NCBI GenBank assembly: GCA_027943335.1
Contig: BSBK01001163.1
Location: 382,001 to 446,000 of the forward strand
Direction: 5' to 3'
DNA: 64,000 nt
Origin: Chamaecyparis obtusa
Taxonomy: Eukaryota > Streptophyta > Pinopsida > Cupressales > Cupressaceae
Below the pieces are notes generated by a model. That model was not told where the DNA came from. It worked only from the letters and a program-made list of their open reading frames with translations, and made no database searches. The stretch's first letter is position 1, and each line of letters begins with the position of its first letter. Of this stretch, positions 12,326 to 24,830 are shown in pieces. The position numbers and the translations under genes are program-made.

Positions 12326-13130
12326 CTATTTCAAGCTATCCTCTTCCTTGGGCTTTACATAAGAGATTTTATCTAATTCTTTCCTCCCAAACCTAGATGG
12401 CTTAGGATCCTCTCTCCTACCTAGCTTCTCTGATACTCTTCTATTATTTTCAATATTAAGATCCAATCTATAAGCTTCTCTAATATTTCTAGGATTCTTA
12501 TCCTTGAGAAGGTAACCTTTCTTAGCATCAAAAGCATTCAAATAGGTAGCAAGGAATACCTTCTCATCCAATCTCATTACTTGGAAAATCTTATGCATGG
12601 CTTTCTAAAATCTTACATTAAATTCAAGGACCTCTTCATTTTGGTTTTTCTTGATATTATTGAAGTCATTCAACATAAAACCCTCATTTCTTTTGTCACC
12701 ATACTAACCCTTGAAAAACATTATAAACTCATCCCAAGACCTCACAGAATCATGTGGGAGTCCCCTAAACCAATACCTGACATTCTAAATTAATGACTGA
12801 ACAAATATTTTTATAATGACATCCTCATGCTCAATTTCATAATCATCTATAACATCAATAAAAAAATTCAAGTGTTCCTCACAAGTGATGACATTATTGA
12901 TAGTAGATTTAGGGAGTTTTTCTCAAATTTCCTTTGGGATAACATTAGGATAACCAGGAATACCAAGAAAAGAAATTTTCTTGTACCTTTCTATATAATT
13001 TGGTCTCCTTTGGAAAGATCTATCATCCTAGGATGTAGATGCTATAGAATTTGATGTGACAATAATAGTAGCATCGAGAGGTAGTAGAGTGTTATTTATT
13101 TATTGAGAAGGCCCTGTAACATTTGGAAGC
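12326..13130 (-). pseudogene. gag core of Tat-like element, copy 1
   Basis: Capsid domain of a plant Ty3/gypsy gag. The cleanest part (12326-12598) reads FLATYLNAFDAKKGYLLKDK followed by NPRNIREAYRLDLNIENN, matching copy 2 at 48122-48394. Upstream (12600-12830, minus strand) is WDEFIMFFKG, a gag hallmark, in another frame. Multiple frameshifts; not functional. Confidence 0.7.
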
Positions 13131-14070
13131 CCCGAGGAATACTTAATAAAAAGAATTTTCTTCCTCAATTTTCTTCCTCATCTTAGAAGTAGTAGCCTCC
13201 AATTTTTCCTTGTTAAGCTCCTTAGATAATATTTCACTCTCTAGCTCCACCTTTTCAATATAAGCATCCAACTTGTACAACTGATCCATTGGAACCCTAT
13301 CCTTGATAGGTTCATTTATTGAAATCTTTGTTGTAGAATATTTTTTCTTATCCTTTGGTCCTTGAGGCTCAAAGAATTGATGGATACCAAGTTTGACATT
13401 ATTATTTTTAGATGCTGCAACATAATTTATTACTTCTAAGATTAGAAATTAGCATTTCAAATGATCAAACCTGATTTGAGCTTGTCTTATTTTATCTTCT
13501 TCTTTTGTTTCTCTTTATCTTCTAATGGAAATATTCTCCTAGATTCTATTCTCCAAATCCTCAACTCTTTAAAAATATCCTCAAAATTAGGGAGAGTTGT
13601 TTCTAATTGAGAAGTGTCTACATTTAATTCTTATTGTTTGTCTCCATGGACATGAGGTCTCTATGTGGATGAAGAACCAATGGTGCGAGAGACAATCCTA
13701 GCTTATCCCCCTCTTACAATACTTCTTGATCTCCTTCTATGTCCATTAGACCCACTGTGGATATTTTTTCTATTCTAGTGTGATCCACCTTCCTCTCTTT
13801 CATCAGGAGAGTAATACTCATATGTACCCAATCCAAGATCCATAGCCTCTACATATTTTGGTACATTCTCCTCCAGGCTAGGGTGGATTGGTACTGCTTA
13901 TTTATCACCTTCCTTTTATCTCCAGGCTTGAGATGTATTGTTTTCATTTCTTTTCCTTGTTTGTTGACTAGGTCTAGAGGTACTTGGAAGACCTTCTTCC
14001 AATATATCTTCATGATGTTCCCTCCTTTAGGATCTAATGTTTTTGTGACTCATCTTGAGAAATTATAAAT
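13131..14070 (-). pseudogene. N-terminal part of Tat-like gag, charged coiled coil
   Basis: One frame runs through most of this stretch with TAG interruptions: VEAMDLGLGTYEYYSPDERE near 13850, then Arg/Ser-rich sequence, then LDAYIEKVELESEILSKELN near 13240. The last part has heptad-like spacing of Leu and Ile and is likely a coiled coil. The start codon is not resolved. The leader 14071-14365 lacks an ORF. Confidence 0.55.
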
Positions 14071-14365
14071 AAACTAATACATTGGTGTAGAGATTTCTTT
14101 GAGAGTTTCCACTCAACAAGATTTGGGACTATAACACTTTTTCTCAAGAATATGAGTATTGTGGAATTGAAAATTTCAAGACAAAAGATCACAACATAAG
14201 TGCACTAAGAAAGACCCAATACACATTATTTTGAAGAAACAAATGCCTAGGACATCAAAGTAAAACATTATGCTCTCAATGATGAAATAACTAGATAAAT
14301 ATATGAGAAGGCCAAGAGCCCAACTCAACTTGAAACTTGCATCATCTTAGTTTCATATATCATTA

Positions 14366-14383
14366 TCCTTAGTAGAGTCATCA
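14366..14383 (-). other. Primer-binding site of Tat-like element (decayed)
   Basis: Minus strand reads TGATGACTCTACTAAGGA. It differs from the Tat-type TGGCGACTCTGCTGGGGA at five positions, all transitions of the methyl-decay kind. The bases before it (AAGAACCAAAAAAA, minus strand) match the LTR end of element 1, which supports both the site and the relationship. Confidence 0.6.
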
Positions 14384-14384
14384 T

Positions 14385-16880
14385 TTTTTTGGTTCTTGAA
14401 AAGGATTTTACACTTAGAGAGAAACTAATATACCTTAGACATATTTTAAAGAGGAATTAGTTCCAACTATGGGGAGATCTATAGGTAATTGGACCAACTA
14501 TAGTGACAAGAATACCCTCTGCACTTCTGGCTCTAGAAAACCAAGGTATGTACACCTAATCTAGCTCAATATTCTATTCTTCACAACCTTCTTTGGATTT
14601 ATATAATAGATGAAATGGTGAGAAAATACTTAATGATAACCATTCATTCATTGATTCTCAATCACCACAATGAACACATGATCCTATAACCTTAATATTT
14701 TAAAGACTTTTGGATTGATTATGTTTTAAAATTGAGGAATATAACCAAACCACATCATACATGTATCACTAAAGAATATACTCTTTTCTGACCAGTTCCT
14801 TATCCATTAGGCTATATCTCAAACATAAAGTAGCATACAAAGATCAACTATTGTCAATGATTCGTGAGCCTTAATACTACCACTTGATGATAATATTTAT
14901 CTATATATCAAGGTCCACACTACTTATAAATATCCTTGTGCAAACTAGATGAATCTATGTCCTATGCAAAGAATGTTTAATTTGATCCTAGATTAAAATC
15001 TTATGAATAGAGAAATACACTTGGGTAAACACCATGCAATGGATGAGAAAATCAAAAACTCAAAAGATAGACATAGAAGGAGAGAACTGAACCTGAGATG
15101 TTTGTATTACTTTCAATGAAGCATGTCCTTGTGTACACTTTGTTTCAAAATATTAACCACTCCAATAATAGCCAAAGAAAGAAAATTTTCCTTTTATATA
15201 ATAATATAGTCAAATATGAAATCTATTATAGCCTAGACTAAGAGAAAATCTTTAGCTGGTTTCTAAAACTACGAAGGGATTTAGCCCTCAAGATTTAGGA
15301 AATAACCTAGCAAATAGACCCCTCCTAAATGATCTTGGAAATCCTTATAAAGGACTAGAAAAATCTTAGGATCATTTAGGGAAAAAATTAGGGTTTCCAA
15401 CAACTATAACAACACACAAAAACCAAGAAATTACTAAAGAAGAGACATGCCACAGAATCTGGAACCAACAAATCAAATCTAATCTTCAAAATAAAGAGAA
15501 ACCCCAGCTTGCAAGCCACAATGATAGGAAGGATATAATGAAACCCTCTATGGATTCAACTATGTAATAAATGGAAGGAAAACTTCACCCACCTCCTTAC
15601 GATGTGGATACCTTCATTTAGAAAAGTGTCACCTCAAAAGTCATCTTTGGCACCTAATAGGATCATCACTAGTAAATCGGAAATCTTTGCATTTATTCAC
15701 CATCTCTTCATTGGAGTTGCCTCCTTCAATTCTGTTAGATCAAATCAGATCAAGACAAGAATTTGATCTACATGGTTTAATGAATTTCCACCTGCTTCGT
15801 CCTTACCAACGACGCATAAACCCTTTACAATATTCAAATATTCTGGTGGCAATAGTTAATAGTTAATTTTAAAATGTGGTCATTGATCTTTATCCTTCCT
15901 CGCATATCATGTGGCTCTCATAAATAGGCAAATTAGTCAATAAGGGTTTGAAAATTACCTTCCACATCAACCTCCTTGAGGAACAATCATAAATAAGAAA
16001 CTTAGAATTACATGGCACCAAGGACCCACCCTTATTCACTTTTCCCTAATGGAAGATCTAGCGACAGACATGATCCCTCTATCACTACCCATCGACCACC
16101 TTTCCTTTGAGGCTTTACACCTGCTTTACAATCATTTGTAATCTTCACTGCCTTTAATATTCTCTATCCTCTGACCATTGATGTCATGCAAGACACATGT
16201 CACCTATTCATGATCCCATGAAAAATAATCATCATGTATCTTCTCATAGCGGTAACACACTGACCCTTGGATTATCTTTGATCTGAACATCCTTTATCAT
16301 TAATCATAACTGTAATGAGTCTGCCACTAGAATTTTCTACCATTCTCACCAAGTCACCATAAGTTTCTCTTAACTGCCTTTCTTATCCATGACTTAGCGA
16401 GCAACAATTTAATTCACATTTTTCCTTCATTACCAGCTCGCTAGCATTTACTTCTAACTTCTTCTTTATCAACGATCTAGCAACCTACCTCCTTTCTTAA
16501 ACATTTTCCTTCTATCACCCACTCGTGGACTATTTCACTTAACCACAACTTCATTTGCTGAGATGGAGACAAATTCTTTAACTTGACCCTCACTGGATCT
16601 CCATGGTTAGTGAACAACCTATCAAAAATTTTGTGACCTAGTGACATAGTATTAACTGACATACTCGCGAGATTGCAATGGTTAATGGTTACAATTTAAA
16701 AGAAAAATGACCTAGTGACCAAGCATGAACAAGGTAACCTAGGTTATACCAAAATGGTAATGAATAAATTGACCGAGGGTAGGGTTTTAAACCTAGACAA
16801 TATTTTTGAAACCCTATTTCTTCCTACGCTAGAAAAACTTCAAAGGATTTTGCAAGATTAAGAAATTTTCTTTAGTTATT
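14385..16880 (-). repeat. LTR of the Tat-like element, upstream limit approximate
   Basis: Lies between the integrase end of copy 2 and the PBS/gag of copy 1, both on the minus strand, so by position it is the LTR. The 3' edge is fixed by the PBS. The start could not be placed, because no second copy of this LTR is in the window. The 16.0-16.8 kb part holds short recurring motifs (CACTAGGTCAC, TCGCTAAGTCA on the minus strand), similar in style to the TCGCTAA motifs of element 1's LTR. No gene. Confidence 0.5.
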
Positions 16881-17104
16881 TTGCATTGATATGAAAATGT
16901 GCTAATGGTGACTCTATCTAGGGATGTATGACTCTTCTAGGCATGGAAAGGATTCAAAATTTTTGGGTTAAGAAGACCACCCACTGGACAAAAACTTGTA
17001 GGAAAACTACTCAAAAAACACTAAGAAAAAAAGAAGGGAACCGCACCGACAAAAGAGAAAATATTGACAAACCTACTAATCTACTGCTAATGGAAAAGAA
17101 TACT
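16881..17104 (-). other. 3' internal region of the Tat-like element
   Basis: Follows the integrase stop. Its stretch 16900-16984 (minus strand) resembles 5083-5174 of element 1. A polypurine tract was not identified with confidence. Confidence 0.45.
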
Positions 17105-17170
17105 TCAAGAGAAGTAAATTTTTAGGAATTTCCCATGAACATGAAATTCCAAAATATTTTGAGTTAAATC
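17105..17170 (-). pseudogene. Extreme C-terminus of Tat-like integrase
   Basis: Minus strand reads LTQNILEFHVHGKFLKIYFS and a stop, the usual end of plant gypsy integrases (a variant of NGKFLKxYF). Insertion A separates it from the rest of integrase at 20697; the AAATC duplicate flanks the break. Confidence 0.6.
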
Positions 17171-18008
17171 TAATGTAGGATAGTCCAAACAAGCAGCCAA
17201 ACACCACAATGCAGAATTACACAATAAGATAATGTTTTCAACAAAATTTTCATTAACATGCCTAGTTGCAAGGCCTTCCAGGTTAGGGCCAAATACAATC
17301 AAAGTATTTATGAAATCTCTTAGCTAGTCCATCTCTAAAAAAAATTAGCAACTGATGGAAACACTAAGGCAGATCTGAATTAAGCTCGCAAGCCTCCAAG
17401 CAATCTCCTAGTTTCCAAGCATGCAAACCACTAGATCTGCTATTACAAACTATCAGATAACAATATGATCTTCAAGATCTCACAAGATCTAGATCTAATC
17501 TTCTCCCAAATCTTCTCCTAAACAACTACCCAAACACTCCTTAAATACTAATCTTCAGCTAGAAGTCAGTTGGATGAAATAATTAACTCTTAAGCCAAGT
17601 TGGCTCCTATTACAAACCAATATTAAATGTAACAATAGTCAGCTCATAAATAGCCTTACAAACATTGAATTCTCCATGTCAACCTCTAGATCTACATAGG
17701 AGATTACAAAAAAAGATACCAACAATAAATGCACCAAGTCAGCCAACCAAATCTCTAAGAACTCTAGTCGGTAAACCAGAACAATCAAGTGCTATAGAAA
17801 CAACTAACCAAGCCAAGCAACACCAAGAAACACAGGCATCACCGAGCACAAGTTCCACCAAGCACAAGAGGTTTCACCAAGTTCCTTCAGTGACCAAGCT
17901 CCCTTCAATAATCAAGACCATCGATTAAAGCTACAACCAAGTACCACATAAACAAAACAACACACCACCATGTAGATTCACTGAGTACCCTAGAATTCTC
18001 TTGCATCA
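17171..18008 (-). repeat. Element A 3' LTR
   Basis: Matches 19828-20691 in the same orientation. It lacks about 26 bp near its left end that the other copy has (after GTAGGA). It ends on the minus strand with TAATGTAGGA's complement; the expected terminal TG/CA pair is mutated to TA. Confidence 0.85.
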
Positions 18009-18016
18009 GACACCCT

Positions 18017-18780
18017 AAGCTAAAAAAGATATTCTCATAGGCTAGAAGAACATCTTCCAAGATTCACCACATAAACCCTGAACTGGTTCTTCACATACAA
18101 GTCCTCCAATTTTTCACCTTGCATACTCTTCCACTTCAGTTTTCTCTATCTTTTCAATTCTTTCCTTGATAACACATAGGCTTGTTCTCCATATTGATCA
18201 TCATTCCCGCTAGGATCTGAAAACTCAACTTGGCTACCAATAATCAGACTCCTCCTACCAAGTGTTGTATCTAGCAAAGGCATTAGGGAAAACTTCCTAT
18301 CATCCTTCTCAATAGTAAACACATTCTTAACGCAATCATACATAGCTCTTTAATCATATTTCCAAGGTCTACTGAGCAATATATGACAACTATTCATCTC
18401 CACAATATCACACAATACTAGATCCTTATACTATCCAATCTGAAAATCAACAAAGCACTTTTCCCTCACTTCTAGAGCATGAACATTTTGTAATCAACCA
18501 ATCCTATAAGGATGAGGATGTTTCATTCTATTCAAACCAAGTTTCTAAACCTTGTCCTCAGCAACAAGATTATCAGTACTGCCACTATCAATAATTACAT
18601 CACAAAGTTTACCTTCAGACTTGGAATGAGTTGTGAACAAGTTATTCCTCTGACAAGGTTCCTCCTTTGGACTGAGCAATGTTCTCTAAACTAGCAAGTT
18701 CTCAAATTTAGGTTCATTCTAAATGTTCTCATTTATCACACCAATCCATCAATCACCAAACTTCTATGTACACTCAAAAG
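18017..18780 (-). pseudogene. Element A protease and downstream linker
   Basis: Aspartic protease: the minus strand has VIIDSGSTDNLVAEDKV with the catalytic DSG codons at 18589-18581, then CHILLSRPWKYD, the conserved segment near the protease C-terminus. The frame continues to 18146 (DTTLGRRSLIIGSQVEF) and ends in Arg/Lys-rich sequence before the LTR, so the pol downstream of protease has been deleted. In-frame stops are few. Confidence 0.75.
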
Positions 18781-19699
18781 AATGGTGTCCTTCACCACAA
18801 TTATAATAAGTACCCTTAAAGAAAACCCTACCTATCTTCTTCTTCGATTCTATAGGTTTTGGTTCATCTTCAACAGTCAGTTTATGCTTTAGTGAGTGAT
18901 CAATTTTTTCCTTTCCTCGAGGATTACTATGTTGTCTCCTTTACAACTTATCTTCTACCTTCAAAGCATACTAATAAGAATATTTAGCATACCAAGCTCA
19001 ACATGAATATTAAATCTCGAACCATTCACCTACCAAGCTACTTTTTATTTACTAATTTATCTCTATCTAGAGCAAATAGTCAACTTATAGAACTCCTTAG
19101 TATAGTCTTCCATAGTCAAAATATTTTTACTTCAGATTCTATAACTTCTTAAACAAGTCAAGATCATAGTCAGCAAGTATGAACTTAGCTTTCAATTTAG
19201 TCACCATCAACCTCCACCGATTAATCTTCACTTCACCTTCATCTTCTTTATCTCTTTGTAATTCCTTCCACCAATGAGCAGCATGTCATTTCAACTTAGT
19301 CTGTGCCAATCTTACTCAAAGAGGATCTTCAATTTATTCAAGCTCAAAGAAATATTCTAATTCACCAATCCAATCAATCAAGTCCTTAGGTCTCAAAGCA
19401 CCACAGAAAGTAGAAAATTCCATTTAGTAACTAGTACTTAACCAAGCTCTAGATCTATGTAACCCACCAATTTTGTCTTCACTAGATCTATCTCTCTTGT
19501 CATCACCACTAGATCCAACAGCTTCCTCATAACCATCATCAATACCAAGATTCCTTGTCATACCAGCAATAGTTGTCATGACCTCAGTGATCATGTCATT
19601 CTTCATCAATTCCATCTCAGATCTAAAATCAATTTTAACCTTCTCTATAATCTTTGATTCCACAGCATCACAAAGATCCACAATCGCTCTAGGGTCCAA
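18781..19699 (-). pseudogene. Element A gag
   Basis: ATG at 19699 (MDPRAIVDLCDAVESKIIEK) is in frame with the protease. The middle has LIDWIGELEYFFELE and HAAHWWKELQRDK, hallmarks of chromovirus gag. The zinc knuckle near 18800 is decayed: the first Cys is Tyr and one residue is missing (YNCGEGHHSFEC). Several TAG and TAA stops. Confidence 0.75.
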
Positions 19700-19810
19700 T
19701 CTTCTGAGAGGAATCCTTCAAGATTTTTACAAACCCAAAGCAATAAGTCACCAACAAGGTCTTGGTGCAAACAACCTCAACCGGAAATTCATTTGCACAT
19801 TCAAGATCTT

Positions 19811-19825
19811 CAAGCTCTAATACCA
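19811..19825 (-). other. Element A primer-binding site, initiator tRNA-Met type
   Basis: Minus strand TGGTATTAGAGCTTG, two bases after the LTR end. The standard plant tRNA-Met site is TGGTATCAGAGC; one transition separates them. Confidence 0.85.
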
Positions 19826-19827
19826 CT

Positions 19828-20691
19828 TGATGTAGGACATGTAAGGAGGATCCAATTAAGGACAGTCCAAACAAGCAGCCAAACACCACAATAAAAAATT
19901 ACACAACAAGAAAATGTTTTCAGCTAAATTTTCATTAACATGCTCAACTATAAGCCCTTTCAGGTTAGGGCCAAATACAATCAAAATATTTATGCAATCT
20001 CTTAGCTAGTCTAGATCCAAAACAAATCAAGAACTAATGGAAACACTAAGGTAGATCTAAAATTGAGCTTGCAAGCCTCCAAGAAATATCCTAGTCTCCA
20101 AGCATGCAACCCACTAGCTCTTCTATTACAAACTATCAGATAATAATCAGATCTTCAAGATCTCACAGGATCCAGATCTAATCTTCCACCAAATCTTCTC
20201 CTAAACAACTACCCAAACACTCCTTAAATACTAATCTTCATCCATAATTTGGCTAAATGAAACAATTAACTCTTAAGCCAAGTTGGCTCCTATTACAAAC
20301 AAATATTAAATACAACAACAATCAGCTCATAAATATCCTTAGAAACATTTAATTCTACATGTCAACCTCTAGATCTACATAGGAGAATACAATAAAAAAT
20401 ACCAACAATAAATGCACCAAGTCAACCAACCAAATCTCCAAGAACTCTTGTTGGTAAACTAGAAAAACTAAGCACCAAAGAAACAACTGACCAAGCAAGG
20501 CAACAACAAACAACATAGGCATCACCATGGACAAGTTTCATTGATCACAAGAGGTTTCACTGAGTTCCTTCATTGACTGAGCTCCCTTTAATAACTAAGA
20601 CCATTGATTAAAGATACAAATGAGTACTAGAGAAACAAAAAAACAAACCACCATGCAAATTCATTGAGTACCCTAGAATACCCTTGCATCA
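19828..20691 (-). repeat. Element A 5' LTR
   Basis: Begins on the minus strand TGATGCAAGGGTATTC at 20691 and ends TACATCA at 19828, next to the PBS. Partner of 17171-18008 and same family as solo LTR C. Confidence 0.85.
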
Positions 20692-20696
20692 AAATC

Positions 20697-21075
20697 CCTC
20701 AGAATATAAGAATCAAAATACCATTTTTTATCAATGATAGAAAGCCCCAGCTAAATTAGATAAAACTTACCATGTCTTCCTTTATCCTCCAATCTAGAAT
20801 TCCACATAAAACCAATTCATCAGTCTAAAAAATTCTTACCATGGTTCTTCTATCAAAAAAATTCTTATATTGGAGTTGCAACTTGATATTCCTATCATGT
20901 TCCTCTCTCCTTGATTCATCCAATTGTATCAAATCATCTATCCTGATCCTCATTTTATCATCTAACTCATCATCATAGGCCTAGATAAACTTATACATCT
21001 ACAAAAAAATATTTTTTGGCAACCTAGCATGTATACCATATAATAAATCAAAGGGTTCACAACCTATTGCTTTCT
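20697..21075 (-). pseudogene. Tat-like integrase, C-terminal segment
   Basis: Minus strand has KAIGCEPFDLLYGIHARLPK, the conserved GxxPFxLxYG motif of gypsy integrases, then a charged tail (DDELDDKMRIRIDDL). It joins 33136 across insertion B and 17170 across insertion A. Stops and a frameshift are present. Confidence 0.7.
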
Positions 21076-21796
21076 TGATACAGGGGCATCTTGGGTCTTT
21101 GAGCAATCTTGCATCAACGAAAAAAATTTCCTGATTTTTGTACTTATTTTCTATTGTGTTCATTATAATTGTTGTATTTTTTGGTTTCATGGTGTGCAAA
21201 TATTACATGATGTTGAGGACCTATTTGGGAACCTTCTCCTATGAGCACATACAGATTGGATAGACTGTTTCAAAGTTACAGTTGTTTTCCTTATCATCGG
21301 AGTTGTATTTTCCTACAGTTTTGGTGTTGATTGAGCATAGTGGAGACGTTGATCCTTAAGGAATTAGAATTTTAAACCTTATGTAATTTAAGAGGACCTA
21401 AAGAAATATCATTTCCCAAGATCACAAGTCGTAATTCATTATGAGTAAAAATCTATGCCCATTTTTCTTGGGGACCTATTTTCTGCCAGTTTACATGTGA
21501 AACATGGAGTGTTTCTTCTTGCATAGTTTTGTGTGATCAAATGGGGCCTTGCATAGTTAAGGGAATGTTCTTGGGTCATGTATGGACCTAAATCCAAAGG
21601 TGCATCAATTGGTGATCACTCTTTCATTAGTTTTGATTTAAATCTTCCAGATTGGACCTATAATGTAATTAAATGCCTGACTCACCGACTTGTGGCTTAG
21701 CTGCCTATATAAGGAGTCTAGATTGTTGTAGTAGGGCATCAAGAGGGTAATTAGGAAGGAGGATTATCAAGATATATCATTGGAGAAAGATAGGAT
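21076..21796 (+). repeat. Element B 5' LTR, first part
   Basis: Starts TGATACAGGGGCATC and matches 32153-32874 of the 3' LTR. It is cut after TAGGAT by insertion B1 and resumes at 28703. TATATAAGG at 21706-21714 is a TATA box at the same place as in the 3' LTR. Confidence 0.88.
21706..21714 (+). promoter_or_regulatory. TATA box of element B 5' LTR
   Basis: TATATAAGG, conserved at 32782-32790 in the partner LTR and at 47661-47669 in solo LTR E, giving the transcription direction as plus for all three. Confidence 0.6.
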
Positions 21797-22805
21797 TTTT
21801 AGAAATAGGGAATACTAAGAGGGGGGGTGAATCAGTATTCTACAAACTTTATCTTTTGCCCAATTATGGGTATAATAGATTATCTTTATACATGCATAAC
21901 ATAAGAAGCTAAAAAATATGCATAACAATAAAGAACCCATAACACATTATTTGTTCTTGAGGAAACCTTGGCAAAGGGAAAACCTCAGTGGGGATGGTAC
22001 CCACAAAGATCCACTAATCAAAAGTACCTTGTTAAGGATGTTGACCTTGTTAGGAGTCTATTACAAGCATTTAGTGTATTAGTCCTGATTAAGGGAGTAT
22101 AGGCCTTGTTAGAAGCCTCAACCCTGTGAGGAGTTGTAGTACAAAATGTGATTACCAGATGAGCCCACTCTCCAAACAAGTATTGTACAATATACACTAA
22201 TTAAAAAATAGGTTAAGGTACATAATCTTATATTGCTTGCATCAATATCACTTCACTGCTCTTTCACTATCGCTATTACATATGCTTCATATACTTCACA
22301 TCATACTTCTACAATTACTTGCTGCTTGTTACAATTACTTCTATTTATAATTAAAATTACATTTACATTTATACCAATAGCTTTATCAAAGAGTTAACAT
22401 CTAGGATGTCATCCCTTTATATTTTTAAGTCATTATTTTGATAAATAAAATAATCCCTTAACTCTTTACTAGTTCTGTCTTCATATTTTGTCCTGTCGGC
22501 TTTACACTGTCTTCGATAAAACTATCATAACTTCTTCTGTACATGTCATACTAACTTGCACTATGAGATGGGTGATCAATAGACATCATAGATTCTATGT
22601 TCAAGTGTGCAAGCACTGAACTTACTCTAGTCAACGTCACAAAAAAAAATTGTATCCAGGTTCACTGGTAAAACACTGTCTCACACTTAGAAAAATTTGC
22701 AATGCGCTCTATCATACTTTCTCTCTAACTTGTGTGATCTTCATGGGGATCATATGTTTCCATAATGACAAAATATATGCAATCAACTTAGCCAAATTGC
22801 CAACA
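21797..22805 (-). repeat. Element B1 3' LTR
   Basis: Starts on the minus strand TGTTGGCAATTTGG and ends TTCTAAAA (partner ends TTCTAACA). It is about 290 bp longer than the other copy, which lacks the part equivalent to roughly 22380-22670. A poly-G stretch (AGAGGGGGGGTGAATCA) lies near the left edge in both copies. Confidence 0.85.
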
Positions 22806-22817
22806 ATCTCCCCCTTT
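22806..22817 (-). other. Polypurine tract of B1
   Basis: Minus strand AAAGGGGGAGAT directly before LTR start TGTTGG, the usual arrangement in plant Copia elements. It primes plus-strand DNA synthesis. The stretch 22818-23090 holds no supportable ORF. Confidence 0.8.
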
Positions 22818-23090
22818 GTCATTGGTGGAAACATATGAGAAAATTGGCTAAGTGTACAACTCAAAATCTCAAAAAAAATGTTCAAAACTATGGTCATAGT
22901 ATAAAATACATACTATCCTTATAACTCCTCAAAAATTATTTCCTCTAATATAGTACTCCCCCTAAGAGTAACAACCCTTATCATATATTATCAATTTTCT
23001 TCTATATATCTCTCCCCTTTTGACAACAATGACAAAATAAGGTAGGGAGGGTCACAAAATTATATCACAAAAAGTTATACCTCAATTTAT

Positions 23091-24830
23091 TTATTGCAAA
23101 GATAGTAGGCTTGCAACACAATCTACAAAATCTATCTTCATGGCTTCTATCTCCTTCTCCCATGATTTCTTAATGGAATCTGCCACATTGAGTAGTGCGC
23201 TCAGTCCATAAGAAGCAATTTCACATGCTTGGAGGTTTTCAAAGTTAAATTTATGAAAAGATGTCTTTGCTGAAAGACAATCTTCCAACTATTCTTCAAT
23301 TATGCTCAACTTCATAGAAACATGCTCTCTCAAAAGAGTATATCTTCTCAGTTTCCTGTCTTTCTCATCTTGTACAATTCTGATTTCATCATACAATTTT
23401 CTAACTTTCTTTGCAACATTATAGACCTTCACATTGGGGTTAGATAGAAGGTTTGTTTCATTTAGAATCTTTGCTTCCTTCAACTTTATCTTCTAATCTT
23501 CCTTAGCTGTCAAAGTCTCTATTTTGTACACTGTATGTACAAAGATTTTCCCATTTCCAAATGTTTCCTCAAGTCTTTGATATAGATATCAAGATTATTG
23601 ATATCATTACTGATGTACTAACTAATGTTCAAAAGTATTCTAGCCTCATAGTCTACTTGTGCTTTCACTTTTGCAATATCAGCTAGGTGTGTGAATTCAT
23701 TATCAAAGGTACTCATTACCTTCTTTTCCTTCTCCACAGGTTCTACTTCTAAAATTTGTGTGGTCACAATACTTTGTAACTTCTCAGTTAGTTCCTTCAG
23801 ACATCATTCAAGACTCTTCACCTTCTTATTCTTACCAATTATTTTGTTTAAGGATGAAATCAGTTCCAACTAATCATAATCATCTACTTCTTTTCCCAAA
23901 TGCTCAATCATAGAGCCAATTTGAGTCTTCTTTCCAGTCTCAGGAGTAAGACTGATATCTTCTTTGGTGGAAAGGGGAACTTGTTCTTCTACAACTAGTG
24001 GTTCCACAATAGTGGTCTCTGTCATTTCTTCTTCTTTTGTAGCTTCATGTTCCTCCAAGGCCAAATTGTCAACAATGTTCTCCAAATTCTTGAATACATT
24101 TTCATCAGTATCCAAGGTGATTTGTGTACCTTCTACATTCATTTTTTCATCTTCAATATTAATAGTTGGATAATAGGGAATGTCCTCTTGTACTTTCTCA
24201 CCTGCTTACTCTACTACAACTGATGATTCTCCAACATACTCTGCCATAACCTTGATAATTGCCTGTTTAGTCTCAGAATTTACTTCTTCATACATGCCTC
24301 CCATAATCTGAATTGTTCTCCTTTTGGTTTTCAGATGGGTGCTTAGGGCCTTCATAATCTAGTTGAAATGAGCTTCATCTCTTATCTCACAAAGCTTCCT
24401 CACAAGCTTTTCTCTGATAGTTGTCTCTTCATCTAATGCTCTCTTCTTTCTGTTCAGAAGTTTGTTATAAAGATCATCAGGTATTTGTCCTTGAATAGTA
24501 TCAAACTTCTTGTCAATCAAGATCATATTCTTCATAACTACATTCTCTAGATTAAGTCTATCATTATAATCATAAAGATCATAATATTTGTTCATTCTTG
24601 CAAAGTCACCATTCTCAATAATCTACTCATTAAGCTTTTCAACTTTTGGTTTCCAATCTTTCTTCTTTGTAGTGACATCATCTTTAACCTCTACAATCTT
24701 TTTTGGAATAGGTTGCACTAGATTTTTATGCCTCTTTCCTAGTCCAGTGGCACTCTCCTTAACTCTTTTTTTAGGTGTGGAGGAAGTGGATCTAGTAGAC
24801 ATCTTTGTTTCTATGCCCTACTTAGGTACT
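23091..24830 (-). pseudogene. B1 ORF2, C-terminal half: basic and coiled-coil
   Basis: From 24800 the minus strand reads MSTRSTSSTPKKRVKESATG and continues in one frame with TAG interruptions: NKYYDLYDYNDRLNLENVVM (24595), an acidic stretch (HEATKEEEMTETTIVEP, near 24040), then after a frameshift KLYDEIRIVQDEKDRKLRRY and SIKKSWEKEIEAMKIDF. Lys/Glu-rich with heptad-like spacing, so coiled coil is likely. No catalytic motif recognised. It may be one protein with 25021-25954. Confidence 0.5.

Larger units (their letters stand above)
17171..20691 (-). mobile_element. Element A: gag-protease-only gypsy element, TSD AAATC
   Basis: Two LTRs (17171-18008 and 19828-20691) flank 1.8 kb of gag and protease on the minus strand. 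AAATC occurs at 17166-17170 and 20692-20696 as the target duplication. PBS is tRNA-Met type. There is no RT, RNase H or integrase, so it is a deletion derivative. The boundary sequence LTR/GACACC matches elements B and D, placing it with the chromovirus-type elements here. Confidence 0.85.

Noticed and set aside
16908..16926. Plus-strand TGGTGACTCTATCTAGGGA, resembling a Tat primer-binding site
   Set aside because: It lies in the minus-strand 3' region shared with element 1 (5083-5174) and needs a one-base gap; the real site is at 14366-14383.
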